In this document: positions 1 through 7,961 of the stretch, in pieces
Numbering within the stretch: position 1 is the stretch's first letter
How the letters are laid out: each line of letters begins with the position of its first letter
Source of the DNA: JBBSHE01 sp038253325
GTDB lineage: Bacteria; Actinomycetota; Actinomycetes; Propionibacteriales; Nocardioidaceae
Assembly (NCBI GenBank): GCA_038253325.1
Contig: JBBSHE010000028.1
Span: 1 to 35,654 of the forward strand
Direction of reading: 5' to 3'
DNA: 35,654 bases
Position numbers and translations under genes: made by a program
The notes under the pieces: model-generated
Seen by the model: the letters and a program-made list of their open reading frames with translations, nothing else
The model's database searches: none
Told to the model about the DNA's origin: nothing

Positions 1-11
1 CACGAGGTCGG

Positions 12-36
12 AGCCCCGTGACGTACCGACAAGTCG
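12..36. repeat. 25-bp dispersed repeat, copy A (just after infB)
   Basis: This stretch matches the reverse complement of 9814-9838 at 24 of 25 bases. It lies 2 nt beyond the infB stop codon and contains the near-palindrome CCGACAAGTCGG (27-38). On the infB strand, GAGCC and GGCTC flank the copy and could form a hairpin, so a 3'-end or terminator role is possible. It could equally be a protein-binding site or a small dispersed element. Confidence 0.55.
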
Positions 37-38
37 GC

Positions 39-2780
39 TCAGGCGCGTGGGATCTCTCGGCTCTCGAACGTCTCGATGACGTCCTCGAGCTTGATGTCGT
101 TGAACCCGCTCAACGTCAACCCGCACTCGAAGCCCTCGCGGACCTCGGTCGCGTCGTCCTTGAACCGCTTCAGCGACGAGATGTCGAGGTTGTCCGCCGC
201 GACCGCACCGTCGCGAAGCACCCGAGCCTTCGAGTTGCGACGGATCGTTCCGCTGATGACCAGGCAACCGGCGATCGTGCCGACCTTGGAGGACCGGAAG
301 ACGTCGCGCACCTCGGCGCGGCCGAGGGACACCTCCTCGTACTCGGGCTTGAGCATTCCCTTCAAGGCGGCTTCGATGTCGTCGATGGCCTGGTAGATCA
401 CCGAGTAGTAACGGATCTCGACACCCTCGCGGTCGGCGAGGTCGCCCGCCTTTCCGGCCGGCCGAACGTTGAAGCCGAGGATCACGGCATTGAACGCGGA
501 CGCCAGGTTGACGTCGTTCTCGTTGATGGCGCCCACCCCTCGGTGGAGCACCCGCAGCGAGACGTCGGCACCGACATCGATCTGGGCCAGCGCGTCCTCG
601 AGAGCCTCGACCGACCCGGAGACGTCTCCCTTGAGCACGAGCAGCAACTCGTTCGGCTCGCCCTCCCCAGCACCGGCGAGAAACTCCTCGAGCGTGCGGC
701 GACGCGGACGCCGCGCCAGCTGTGCGCTGCGTTCGCGAGCTTCGCGCTTCTCCGCGATCTGCCGGGCGACACGGTCGTCAGTGACGACCATGAAGTTGTC
801 GCCGGCACCGGGAACGTGCGTCAGGCCGAGCACCTGCACCGGCCGTGAAGGCGGCGCATCGCTGACGTTGTCACCGTTTTCGTCCAGCATCGCGCGGACC
901 CGACCGTACGCCGGACCGGCGACGATCGAGTCGCCGACGCGCAGGGTGCCCCGTTGGACGAGGATGGTCGCGACCGGTCCCCGACCGCGATCGAGGTGTG
1001 CCTCCACGACGAGACCCTGCGAGTCCTGGGCCGGGTTGGCGCGCAGGTCGAGTGCCGCGTCGGCGGTCAAGACGACCGCCTCGAGCAGGCTTTCGATGTT
1101 GGTGCCGGTCCGCGCGGACACGTCGACGAACATGGCGTCGCCGCCGTACTCCTCGGGCACCAGCCCGTACTCGGTCAGCTGACCGCGAACCTTGGCCGGG
1201 TCGGCACCTTCCTTGTCGATCTTGTTGACCGCCACGACGATCGGCACTCCGGCTGCCTGGGCGTGGTTGAGTGCCTCGATCGTCTGTGGCATTACCCCGT
1301 CGTCAGCGGCGACGACCAACACGGCGATGTCCGTCGCCTGGGCGCCTCGGGCGCGCATAGCGGTGAATGCCTCGTGGCCGGGCGTGTCGATGAAGGTGAT
1401 CTTGCGTTCCCGGCCGTCGACCTCCGTCGAAACCTGGTACGCGCCGATGTGCTGAGTGATCCCGCCAGCTTCCTTGTCCATCACGTTGGCGTCCCGGACG
1501 GCGTCCAGCAGCTTCGTCTTGCCGTGGTCGACGTGTCCCATCACCGTGACGACCGGCGGGCGCGGGGCAAGCGCGCCCTCGCCACCCTCGTCCTCTCCGA
1601 ACTCCAGCGAGAACGACTCGAGCAGCTCACGGTCCTCGTCTTCGGGTGAGACGATCTCGACGCGATAGTTCAGCTCCTCGCCGAGCAGCTGGAGCGTCTC
1701 GTCGCTGACGGATTGGGTGGCGGTCAGCAGCTCGCCGAGGTGGAACAGCACCTGCACCAACGACGCAGGCTCCACGCCGATCTTGTCGGCGAAGTCGGTG
1801 AGCGACGTGCCGCGCGGCACCCGTACGGTCTCGCCCTCACCCTTGCGGACGCGGACGCCACCAATGCTCGGCGCCTGCATGTTGTCGAATTCCTGGCGGC
1901 GCTGACGCTTCGACTTCCGTCCTCGGCGCGAGGGGCCACCCGGTCGGCCGAAGGCGCCCTGGGTCGACCCACGGTTCCCGCGGCCACCGCCACTGGGCCG
2001 TCCGCCCGACGGGGCTCCGCCACCGGGACCACCCTGGCCGTAGCCGCTCTGACCACCGCGGGCCGGTGCGCCGGTTCGAGGACCCCGACCACCGGGGGCA
2101 TCGGAACCGGGACCGCGCCCGAACTGGCCGGGCGCCTGCTGCGGCATCATCGCGGGATTGGGTCGCGGCATCCCCGGGACACCGGGTCGCGTGGTGCGCG
2201 GATCCGTCCCGCGGGCGGCTGGCGGCCGGGGCGGCATCTGACCGGGGCTCGTCCGACGCTGCATGCCCTGGGTCGACGAAAAGGGGTTGTTACCGGGTCT
2301 CGGGGTGCCGGTCGTGCGAGCCGGGCGGGGAGCGGCCGGCCGCGGCCCGGGTGCAACCGGTCGAGACGGTGCCGTCGCGCCATCCGCCGGTCCGGTCGAC
2401 AGGCTCGGCCTGGTTGCCGGCGGTGTCTCGGTGACGGGGCCGGTCGCTCCGTTGGACGCCGTCTCGACGGCGGGAACCCGTACCGCTGGCGTCTCGACGA
2501 GCCCCGGTGGATCGGCTGCGACGGCCGGCGGCTCGGCCGTCGCGGTCTCCACGACCGCAGGCTTCGCCGCCGCCTTCTTGGCGGCCTTCTTGGCAGCCTT
2601 TGCGGCTGCCGCGGCTTTCCATTCTTCGCCGTGCAGCGACTCCAGGCGTCGTACGACCGGCGCTTCGACCGTCGAGGAGGCCGACTTGACGAACTCCCCC
2701 ATGTCGGTGAGCGCGACCAGCACGGCCTTGCTTTCGACTCCGAACTCCTTGGCGAGCTCGTAGACCCGGACCTTTGCCAC
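39..2780 (-). CDS. infB: Translation initiation factor IF-2
   Basis: IF-2 is the GTPase that delivers initiator fMet-tRNA to the 30S subunit and promotes 50S joining. The 913-residue protein has an N-terminal IF2_N segment (about 1-55) and a long Ala/Pro/Gly/Arg-rich linker (about 56-305), typical of actinobacterial IF-2. A second IF2_N-like segment (about 315-365) precedes the GTPase core, with GHVDHGKT near residue 415, DTPGHE and NKID near 517. The C-terminal domains run to the end and the gene is complete. The start is GTG, preceded by AAGGAG. It is the last gene of the rimP-nusA-ylxR-infB cluster on this strand. Identity is essentially certain. Confidence 0.98.
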   Translation of the reverse strand: MAKVRVYELAKEFGVESKAVLVALTDMGEFVKSASSTVEAPVVRRLESLHGEEWKAAAAAKAAKKAAKKAAAKPAVVETATAEPPAVAADPPGLVETPAVRVPAVETASNGATGPVTETPPATRPSLSTGPADGATAPSRPVAPGPRPAAPRPARTTGTPRPGNNPFSSTQGMQRRTSPGQMPPRPPAARGTDPRTTRPGVPGMPRPNPAMMPQQAPGQFGRGPGSDAPGGRGPRTGAPARGGQSGYGQGGPGGGAPSGGRPSGGGRGNRGSTQGAFGRPGGPSRRGRKSKRQRRQEFDNMQAPSIGGVRVRKGEGETVRVPRGTSLTDFADKIGVEPASLVQVLFHLGELLTATQSVSDETLQLLGEELNYRVEIVSPEDEDRELLESFSLEFGEDEGGEGALAPRPPVVTVMGHVDHGKTKLLDAVRDANVMDKEAGGITQHIGAYQVSTEVDGRERKITFIDTPGHEAFTAMRARGAQATDIAVLVVAADDGVMPQTIEALNHAQAAGVPIVVAVNKIDKEGADPAKVRGQLTEYGLVPEEYGGDAMFVDVSARTGTNIESLLEAVVLTADAALDLRANPAQDSQGLVVEAHLDRGRGPVATILVQRGTLRVGDSIVAGPAYGRVRAMLDENGDNVSDAPPSRPVQVLGLTHVPGAGDNFMVVTDDRVARQIAEKREARERSAQLARRPRRRTLEEFLAGAGEGEPNELLLVLKGDVSGSVEALEDALAQIDVGADVSLRVLHRGVGAINENDVNLASAFNAVILGFNVRPAGKAGDLADREGVEIRYYSVIYQAIDDIEAALKGMLKPEYEEVSLGRAEVRDVFRSSKVGTIAGCLVISGTIRRNSKARVLRDGAVAADNLDISSLKRFKDDATEVREGFECGLTLSGFNDIKLEDVIETFESREIPRA

Positions 2781-2886
2781 AGTTCTCCTTCAGGCGAGGT
2801 CCGAATCTTTCCTAGATACGGACCCCTGTGTCGGCGTGCATGCTCATCGCGCCAGTCTCATCGAAAAGACTTGGCTCATCGAGATG
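2781..2886 (-). promoter_or_regulatory. infB leader with short hairpins and CGATGAG repeats
   Basis: The 106-nt gap between ylxR and infB holds three copies of CGATGAG on the minus strand (complements of 2843-2849, 2857-2863 and 2875-2881). It has a 6-bp stem GGTCCG/CGGACC (2798-2803 with 2819-2824) and a bulged stem between 2851-2858 and 2867-2875. The infB ribosome-binding site AAGGAG sits at its 3' end. Folding is by eye, and no known riboswitch class is recognised. Confidence 0.3.
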
Positions 2887-3213
2887 TCATGAGCTCGTGC
2901 TCCGCTTTCGTACCGTCTCGTCGTCCGACCGGGGTGCAGCCGGACCTGGCTCGTGCGCCTCGACCCATCGCTTCACGGCGCCGATGTCGAGCGCCCCCTC
3001 GAGCCGAAAGGCCCGCGAGAACGCCCGCCGCCGGGTGGCGAGATCGAGGCAATGTGGGCTGGGATGCAGGTGGGCTCCCCGCCCGTGACCTCGTCCATCG
3101 TCATCGGGTACGACCCGCATGGGCATACCTATGACGACCAACCGGAGGAGGTCCGACTTCGCCGCCCGTTCCCGACACCCGATACACGTGCGTACGGGAA
3201 CCGCGCGACTCAT
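2887..3213 (-). CDS. rnpM: YlxR/RnpM family RNA-binding protein (DUF448)
   Basis: A 108-residue basic protein of the YlxR family, which sits between nusA and infB in many bacteria. The Bacillus member was reported to bind RNase P RNA and was renamed RnpM; I infer the same role here from family and position only. The family signatures are visible: RTCIGCRER near residues 8-15, GRGAHLHP in the middle, and the Arg-rich RRRAFSRAFR helix. It lies 79 nt after nusA and 106 nt before infB on the same strand, so co-transcription is likely. The last 20 residues are low-complexity and not conserved. Confidence 0.9.
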   Translation of the reverse strand: MSRAVPVRTCIGCRERAAKSDLLRLVVIGMPMRVVPDDDGRGHGRGAHLHPSPHCLDLATRRRAFSRAFRLEGALDIGAVKRWVEAHEPGPAAPRSDDETVRKRSTSS

Positions 3214-3292
3214 CGGACACCGAGTCTACCCACATCCGGAGCGGAGTTCCGAACCGGATGTTGACCGGGCGCGTATCCGGGTGGCCGGCCTG

Positions 3293-4288
3293 CTACTCCG
3301 AACGTGCTGCCGCCGCCTCCGGGCTCTCGTCCGACCGGATGTCAAGGCGCCATCCGGTGAGCCGCGCGGCAAGCCGGACGTTCTGGCCCTCCTTGCCGAT
3401 CGCCAGGGACAGCTGATAGTCGGGAACGATCACCCGGGCCGAGCGCGCCTCGGCGTCGACGATCAGTACCTTGCTGACCTTCGCCGGGGACAATGCGTGG
3501 CCGATCATCTCGGCCGGATCGTCGGAGTAGTCGACGATGTCGATCTTCTCGCCATGCAGCTCGGTCATCACGTTCCGTACCCGTTGGCCCATCGGCCCGA
3601 TGCAGGCTCCCTTGGCGTTGACGCCGGCGACCGTCGATCGTACGGCGATCTTCGTCCGATGCCCGGCCTCTCGGGCGATCCCCGCGATGTCGACCGTTCC
3701 GTCGGCGACCTCCGGTACCTCGAGGGCGAACAGCTTCCGCACCAGGTTGGGGTGGGTTCGCGACAGCGTCACCTGCGGACCCTTCAAGCCCTTCCTGACC
3801 GACACGACGAGGCACCGAAGTCGCTTGCCGTGCTCGTACCGTTCACCCGGAACCCGCTCGACCGCCGGCAGCGATGCCTCGATCTTGCCGACATCGACGA
3901 GGACCAGGTCGGGATCGCGGCCCTGCTGGATGACGCCGGAGATCACGTCGCCCTCCTTGCCGGAGAACTCTCCGAACCGAAGGTCGTCCTCGGCTTCGCG
4001 AAGTCGTTGGAAGATCACCTGTCGGGCCGTGCTGGCGGCGATCCGGCCGAACCCCTCGGGCGTGTCCTCCCACTCGCGGACCAGGTTTCCCTCCTCGTCG
4101 GTCTCACGGGCGAAGACGGTCACATGGCCGGTCTTGCGGTCCAGCCCGACGCGCGCCTCCTGGGCCGCGCCCGACGTCCGTTCGTACGCGATCAGCAGGG
4201 CTTGTTCGATCGCCTCGATCAGGACGTCGATCCCGATCTCCTTCTCGTGCTCGAGTGCGCGCAACGCCGACATGTCGATGTCCATCAT
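3293..4288 (-). CDS. nusA: Transcription termination/antitermination factor NusA
   Basis: NusA binds RNA polymerase and nascent RNA and tunes pausing, termination and antitermination. The 331-residue protein has the N-terminal polymerase-binding domain (about 1-115), an S1 domain (about 120-190), and two KH domains with the GPMGQRVRNV and IGKEGQNVRLAARLTGW signatures (about 200-331). It lacks the C-terminal acidic repeats of Escherichia coli NusA, which is normal in actinobacteria. The ATG overlaps the rimP stop by 4 nt (ATGA), so the two are probably translationally coupled. A second in-frame ATG follows immediately (4285). Confidence 0.97.
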   Translation of the reverse strand: MMDIDMSALRALEHEKEIGIDVLIEAIEQALLIAYERTSGAAQEARVGLDRKTGHVTVFARETDEEGNLVREWEDTPEGFGRIAASTARQVIFQRLREAEDDLRFGEFSGKEGDVISGVIQQGRDPDLVLVDVGKIEASLPAVERVPGERYEHGKRLRCLVVSVRKGLKGPQVTLSRTHPNLVRKLFALEVPEVADGTVDIAGIAREAGHRTKIAVRSTVAGVNAKGACIGPMGQRVRNVMTELHGEKIDIVDYSDDPAEMIGHALSPAKVSKVLIVDAEARSARVIVPDYQLSLAIGKEGQNVRLAARLTGWRLDIRSDESPEAAAARSE

Positions 4289-4767
4289 TGGGCCCTTCGC
4301 GCGTTCGAGGGCCGGTTGAACTCGACCTGTACCTGGGCTCGTGCGACCTGGTCGTACCCGAGTCTCTCCTCCGAGCCGTCACGCTCGACCGTGACAGCCT
4401 CGTCGGTTGCGGTGGTGATCCGGCCCGTACGCACGGTGCCGTCGGTCGTGGTCACCTTGACCAGCCGACCGACGTTGCGTCGCCAGTGTCGCGGCGCGGT
4501 GAGGGGGCGGTCGATGCCGGGTGAAGTCACCTCCAGCGTGTACGGCAGGCCGCCGATCGCATCCGACGACTCCAACGATGCGCCGACCACATGGGTGAGC
4601 GCGGCGATGAGGTCGAGGCTGACACCGCCATCCTTGTCGACGAGGACACGTACGATCCGGCGACGTCCGGCCGCGACCACCTCGAGATCCTCCAGATCGA
4701 GGCCGGCGTCGGAGACGACCGGCGCAACACAAGCGAGGAGTTCCGCAGTCGCCTGCTGGGCTGCCAC
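4285..4767 (-). CDS. rimP: Ribosome maturation factor RimP
   Basis: RimP assists 30S subunit maturation and classically precedes nusA. The 160-residue protein has the N-terminal RimP domain with the GLDLEDLEVV strand and RVLVDKDGGVSLD, then the YTLEVTSPGIDRPL motif near residues 75-90, and a C-terminal SH3-like domain ending with the GYDQVARAQVQVEF strand. The GTG start has AGGAGG 5 nt upstream. It is the first gene of the operon, and its promoter should lie in the 142-nt spacer shared with the divergent ferritin-like genes. Confidence 0.96.
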   Translation of the reverse strand: MAAQQATAELLACVAPVVSDAGLDLEDLEVVAAGRRRIVRVLVDKDGGVSLDLIAALTHVVGASLESSDAIGGLPYTLEVTSPGIDRPLTAPRHWRRNVGRLVKVTTTDGTVRTGRITTATDEAVTVERDGSEERLGYDQVARAQVQVEFNRPSNARRAQ

Positions 4768-4897
4768 GACGGCCTCCTCGATGTGGTGTTGTCGTCAAGC
4801 TGTCAAGGCTTCGACGGTGTCCTCGCAGGCACAGCCTATCGGGCGCCGACGGGCTGTTGGCGCCGCGGCTCCGATCGGTTCGACTGCCAGGCTCCGG

Positions 4898-4903
4898 TAC
4901 GGT
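4898..4903 (+). promoter_or_regulatory. Candidate -10 element for a leaderless ferritin-like gene
   Basis: TACGGT lies 6 nt before the GTG at 4910. There is no purine-rich ribosome-binding site before that start. TANNNT at this distance is the usual arrangement for leaderless transcripts in actinobacteria. No convincing -35 box is seen. Confidence 0.4.
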
Positions 4904-4909
4904 CGCGGT

Positions 4910-5410
4910 GTGCTCGAGCAGGTTTTCACCAGGCGCGCCCTGCTCTGCGCAGGCGGCGCCGTCTCGACGGGGCTGCTGGCCGGATGCTACGGCTCCACGG
5001 GCCCCCAGCCGGACCGGCTGCCGCCGGCGACGTCGTCGGCACCGAGTTCCGACCTCGCACTGATCACCGCAGCGGCGAAGTCCGAGTTGCTGCTGCTCGC
5101 CCAGGCCCAGCTCGTCATCAAGCAGAATCCGACGACGGAGGCGAAGCTCGCAGATCTGCAACACAACATCGAGGCGCATCTGCGGTGGCTGCGCACCTTG
5201 GCCCCGGCGTCGAGCCGGTCGCTTGGCTTCCTCAGCTATCCGCATGCGCCGCGGTCGGCACTGCACAGCCTGATCAAGGCGTGCTCGGATGCGGCCGAGC
5301 AGCGCCTCGAGCAGTGTGTACAGGCGCAGGCAGGGCCGCTCGCCCAGATCTTTGCTTCGATGGCGGCGTCGCACTCGGTGACGGTCGAGCTTCTCCGGAC
5401 CGGTCGATGA
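4910..5410 (+). CDS. DUF4439-like lipoprotein, ferritin-like neighbour
   Basis: A 166-residue predicted lipoprotein. The N-terminus has a twin Arg (TRRALL, residues 7-12) and a lipobox ending LLAGC with Cys26, so it is probably exported and lipidated. The mature part is helical, with repeated Glu/His-containing helices such as AAKSELLLLAQAQLVI and NIEAHLRWLR. Its stop overlaps the start of the next gene by 4 nt. In M. tuberculosis the equivalent slot beside rimP holds Rv2843/Rv2844, of unknown function. The start is the GTG that begins the signal peptide; a much longer upstream open frame is antisense to nusA and rimP and is rejected. A metal-storage role is not shown. Confidence 0.8.
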   Translation: MLEQVFTRRALLCAGGAVSTGLLAGCYGSTGPQPDRLPPATSSAPSSDLALITAAAKSELLLLAQAQLVIKQNPTTEAKLADLQHNIEAHLRWLRTLAPASSRSLGFLSYPHAPRSALHSLIKACSDAAEQRLEQCVQAQAGPLAQIFASMAASHSVTVELLRTGR

Positions 5411-5835
5411 GCGACCTCGGTGCACTTCAGTCCTGCCTGGCGGCAGAGCACGCCGCGCTCTACGGGTACGGAATCGTGGCCGCGGTGGTCAACCACACCC
5501 GCCGTGACTCTCCCGACGACCGGCAGGCGACGACGTACCTGATCGCGCACCGTCAGCGCCGCGACGAGCTGGTGACGAGGCTCGACTCCCTTGGCGCCCA
5601 GCCGGTCGCCGCCCTCCCGGCCTACGATCCCTCGTTCGACGTCACGACCGCGGCCGCGGCGGTCAGACTCGGTCGGCTGATCGAACAGCGGTGCGCGGCC
5701 GTGTACGCGTCCGCGGTCGCCGAGAGCTCGGGCAACGTTCGACGGGACCTCGCCCGCTCGGTCGGAGTCTCGGCGATCGCCGCGGTGTCTTGGGGCGCGC
5801 GTCCCGCCCCGTTCCCGGGTACGCGGCGGCGATGA
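5407..5835 (+). CDS. Ferritin-like DUF4439 protein
   Basis: A 142-residue soluble protein starting ATGA across the stop of the lipoprotein gene. The first helix has AAEHAALYGYG and a second has AHRQRRDEL, the carboxylate/His pattern of ferritin-like four-helix bundles. The family (DUF4439) is named from structure-like sequence similarity and its function is unknown. The overlap suggests the two proteins are made in equal amounts and may act together, one anchored outside and one lacking a signal peptide. I see no complete di-iron motif that would prove metal binding. Confidence 0.82.
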   Translation: MSDLGALQSCLAAEHAALYGYGIVAAVVNHTRRDSPDDRQATTYLIAHRQRRDELVTRLDSLGAQPVAALPAYDPSFDVTTAAAAVRLGRLIEQRCAAVYASAVAESSGNVRRDLARSVGVSAIAAVSWGARPAPFPGTRRR

Positions 5836-5913
5836 GCCGATCCACACATCGCGCGGCGGGAGGATATCGACGGCTGGCGCTCAGCTCGCAGCGTTCACCG
5901 CCCGCTCAGGGTC

Positions 5914-6294
5914 TCAGCGACCGTACTGGTCGGGAGGCTGAACGTCCGGTGTCCCGGCAGGCGGGGCGGCGGCTGCCTCCGACCGTGGGCCGGTCGGTGT
6001 CGCCTGCCGCTCGGCGAGGTGCTGACGGATCCCGTTGACGGCGATCAGGACGGGGGCGACAAGCAGGTAGAAACTACCGAAGATCTCGTCCGGCTTACCG
6101 AACACGATGTAGGAGCCGTAGCCGCCGGCGACCAATGCGACGACCAGGCTGAGCAGCCGGTTGCCCCAGCCCAGGACCGACAGCACAAGCAGGACGAGTC
6201 CGCCCGCCAGGTAGGCCAGTCCCAAGGTTCGGATCGTGGTCTCCGACACCGTGACCGCGACGTCGACCGCGATGTCACCACCCGCTGGCTGCAT
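5914..6294 (-). CDS. Small membrane protein, three predicted helices
   Basis: An unrecognised 126-residue protein with three hydrophobic segments (about 22-42, 46-66, 72-90) and a hydrophilic, Pro/Ala-rich cytoplasm-like tail. The ATG is preceded by GAGGAG at 8 nt, and this site overlaps the end of the upstream gene, so translation is probably coupled. It is the third gene of a minus-strand group after the HAD hydrolase and the proline-rich membrane protein. No domain suggests a function. Confidence 0.75.
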   Translation of the reverse strand: MQPAGGDIAVDVAVTVSETTIRTLGLAYLAGGLVLLVLSVLGWGNRLLSLVVALVAGGYGSYIVFGKPDEIFGSFYLLVAPVLIAVNGIRQHLAERQATPTGPRSEAAAAPPAGTPDVQPPDQYGR

Positions 6295-6306
6295 CAGCCG
6301 ATCTCC

Positions 6307-6960
6307 TCAATGGACGTCGTCGATGAGCCACTTGCCCTGCTCCTTTTGAAGGAAGAACTCGCTCTTGACCTTCCGGCCTCGAAACGTCACGTCGAGTGAG
6401 ACGTGCGCGGTGTCAGCGCTCTTGGTCTCCAGGGTCGGTGTGCCGAGCTTCAAACCGACGAAGCTCTGGCCCGTGGGGTCACATCGGCCGGCCGTCTTCT
6501 GAAAGTCCCTTGTGGTGAGATGTTGCGCGGCGTTGCAGTCGTGGTTCTTCGCAGCGGTGATGAAGGCCTCGACCGTCGCCACCGGATCGGTCGAGCTTGG
6601 CTTGCCGTCGTCGGGGCCGCCCCTCGTCAAGGCGAACGCGCCGACGGCAACGAGCGCGAGAACGACGACGCCGAGCGCGATCAGGAGCGGCGCCTTGCTC
6701 CTCTTGTCGGGCGGCGGCTGACCGTACGGCGGGGGCGGACCGTACCCCGGTGCAGGCGAACCGTACGGCGGGGGCGGACCGTACCCCGGTGCAGGCGAAC
6801 CGTACGGCGGGGGCGGACCGTACCCCGGTGGCGGCGAACCGTACGGCGGGGGCGGACCGTACCCCGGTGGCGGACCCTGGCCTGGGGGACCCTGGTCTGG
6901 CGGACCCTGGTCTGGCGGACCCTGGCCCGGCGGACCCTCGAGGGGCGGTTGGTTGCTCAC
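6307..6960 (-). CDS. Proline-rich repeat membrane protein, DUF4878-like end
   Basis: A 217-residue protein in three parts. An N-terminal Pro/Gly/Tyr tail is built of GPPGQ/GPPDQ pentapeptides and four 13-residue YGSPAPGYGPPPP-type repeats. One transmembrane helix (PLLIALGVVVLALVAVGAFA) follows. The extracellular C-terminal domain (TVEAFITAAKNHDCNAAQ to GKWLIDDVH) resembles NTF2-like DUF4878 lipoprotein domains and has two Cys. I chose the GTG at 6960 because GGGAG lies 8 nt upstream; an ATG at 7017 would add 19 residues but has no such site. The architecture resembles many actinobacterial cell-envelope proteins of unknown role. Confidence 0.8.
   Translation of the reverse strand: MSNQPPLEGPPGQGPPDQGPPDQGPPGQGPPPGYGPPPPYGSPPPGYGPPPPYGSPAPGYGPPPPYGSPAPGYGPPPPYGQPPPDKRSKAPLLIALGVVVLALVAVGAFALTRGGPDDGKPSSTDPVATVEAFITAAKNHDCNAAQHLTTRDFQKTAGRCDPTGQSFVGLKLGTPTLETKSADTAHVSLDVTFRGRKVKSEFFLQKEQGKWLIDDVH
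6721..6876. repeat. Four 39-bp tandem repeats coding for 13-residue units
   Basis: Units start at 6721, 6760, 6799 and 6838. The first two are identical, the third differs by one or two bases near its end, and the fourth diverges at its last bases. They encode the Tyr/Pro/Gly tail of the membrane protein. Near-identity of synonymous positions suggests recent slippage or homogenisation and likely length variation among strains. Confidence 0.9.
6871..6945. repeat. Five 15-bp tandem repeats coding for GPPGQ/GPPDQ
   Basis: Units begin at 6871, 6886, 6901, 6916 and 6931 with consensus CGGACCCTGGTCTGG. They encode the pentapeptide repeat at the very N-terminus of the proline-rich membrane protein and abut the 39-bp array. 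Confidence 0.85.
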
Positions 6961-7018
6961 CTTGAGATCTCCCGAGGAGCCTTCGGATGTTGGTTCGCCG
7001 CGGTGCGGCGACGACACT

Positions 7019-7732
7019 CTACGCGGTCGAAGGGCCGTCGGGGGCGAGGACCTGGAGCAGGTCCGCCAACCGGCTGATCACTGCATCCGGCGTTCCGCGG
7101 ATGTGCCCGATCTGGGCGTCCGGGATGTCACTGTGCGGGACGAACACGGCGCGCATGCCGACCACGTTTGCGCCGTGGATGTCGTCGAAGATCCGGTCCC
7201 CGACGAAGACGCATCCGGCGGGATCGGTCACCCCTACTGATTCCATCGCCGCCAGAAAGGCGCGCGGATCGGGTTTCGTCCAGGGGATCTCCGACGTGTA
7301 AACCGACCCGTCGACCAGGTGGGCAACACCGTCGCGCTCGAAGATCTCCTCATGCCACGAACGGGGCCAGATCGTGTTCGACAGCACTCCGACCTTGATG
7401 TCGCGGTCGTGCAATGCCTCCCACAAGGGCCGTACGTCCGGATCGGTGTACGTCGACGGCTCCCAGAATGCGCGGTAGGCAGCCGCGTGGGCGTCGGTCG
7501 CAACAACCCCCGCGGCGGCGCAGATCTCCTCGAAGGTGGCGCTCGTGTGCTCGTCGCGGGCGCGGTTCCACACCGTCTGCGCCGACTCGAGCAACCGGGC
7601 GGTGAGTGATTCCACCTCGCCGGGGGCGCCGGCCACCTCGGCGACCGTACGCCATTCCAGCCGGTAGTCGACGGTCCGCCAAGGGGTGAGCGTGCCACCC
7701 CAGTCGAAGATCACCGCCTCGACCGCCACCAT
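7019..7732 (-). CDS. HAD-superfamily hydrolase
   Basis: A 237-residue haloacid-dehalogenase-family protein. Motif I is FDWGGT with nucleophile Asp10, motif II is the Ser in VGVLSNT, motif III is the Lys in WTKPDP, and motif IV is VGDRIFDD. The second motif-I Asp typical of phosphatases is replaced by Gly, a common variant in this subgroup, so the substrate cannot be named. The start at 7732 follows GAGAGGAG; the frame stays open upstream to 7801 but only through a tandemly duplicated segment. It is the first gene of the three-gene membrane-protein group. Confidence 0.88.
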   Translation of the reverse strand: MVAVEAVIFDWGGTLTPWRTVDYRLEWRTVAEVAGAPGEVESLTARLLESAQTVWNRARDEHTSATFEEICAAAGVVATDAHAAAYRAFWEPSTYTDPDVRPLWEALHDRDIKVGVLSNTIWPRSWHEEIFERDGVAHLVDGSVYTSEIPWTKPDPRAFLAAMESVGVTDPAGCVFVGDRIFDDIHGANVVGMRAVFVPHSDIPDAQIGHIRGTPDAVISRLADLLQVLAPDGPSTA

Positions 7733-7793
7733 CCGACTCCTCTCGCCTCGTCCCCGCCCCGCATCCGACTCCTCTCGCCTCGTCCCCGCCCCG
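7731..7793. repeat. 32-bp tandem duplication spanning the HAD gene start region
   Basis: A segment beginning ATCCGACTCCTCTCGCC is present twice, starting at 7731 and 7763, in perfect agreement over 31 bases. It contains the ribosome-binding site of the HAD gene, so a second, more distant Shine-Dalgarno-like copy exists upstream. Confidence 0.85.
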
Positions 7794-7825
7794 GCTGTCA
7801 CAGCTTTCCCAGGTTTACGTGGTAC

Positions 7826-7867
7826 GTCTGCACTTCACCCAGGAAATTACCTGGGTGAAGTGCAGAC
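7826..7867. repeat. Perfect 18-bp-stem palindrome between proS and the HAD gene
   Basis: GTCTGCACTTCACCCAGG (7826-7843) is followed by a 6-nt loop, AAATTA, and its exact complement (7850-7867). A degenerate third arm, CCTGGGTGAGGTGCGG, follows at 7870-7885. It lies 94 nt after the proS stop on the proS strand. It could end proS transcription, although no T-run follows, or it could be a dispersed palindromic element. Nothing else is recognisable in 7802-7961. Confidence 0.85.
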
Positions 7868-7961
7868 AGCCTGGGTGAGGTGCGGTCGCCACGTCTCGGG
7901 TATGACGAACGGGCGGCTCCCAGTTCCGCCGCACCAGCCGCCGCACGACGCTCACGGGCGC

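Noticed and set aside
3119..4909. Upstream part of the open frame ending at 5410
   Set aside because: It is antisense to nusA and rimP. Only the part from GTG 4910, with signal peptide and lipobox, looks like protein.
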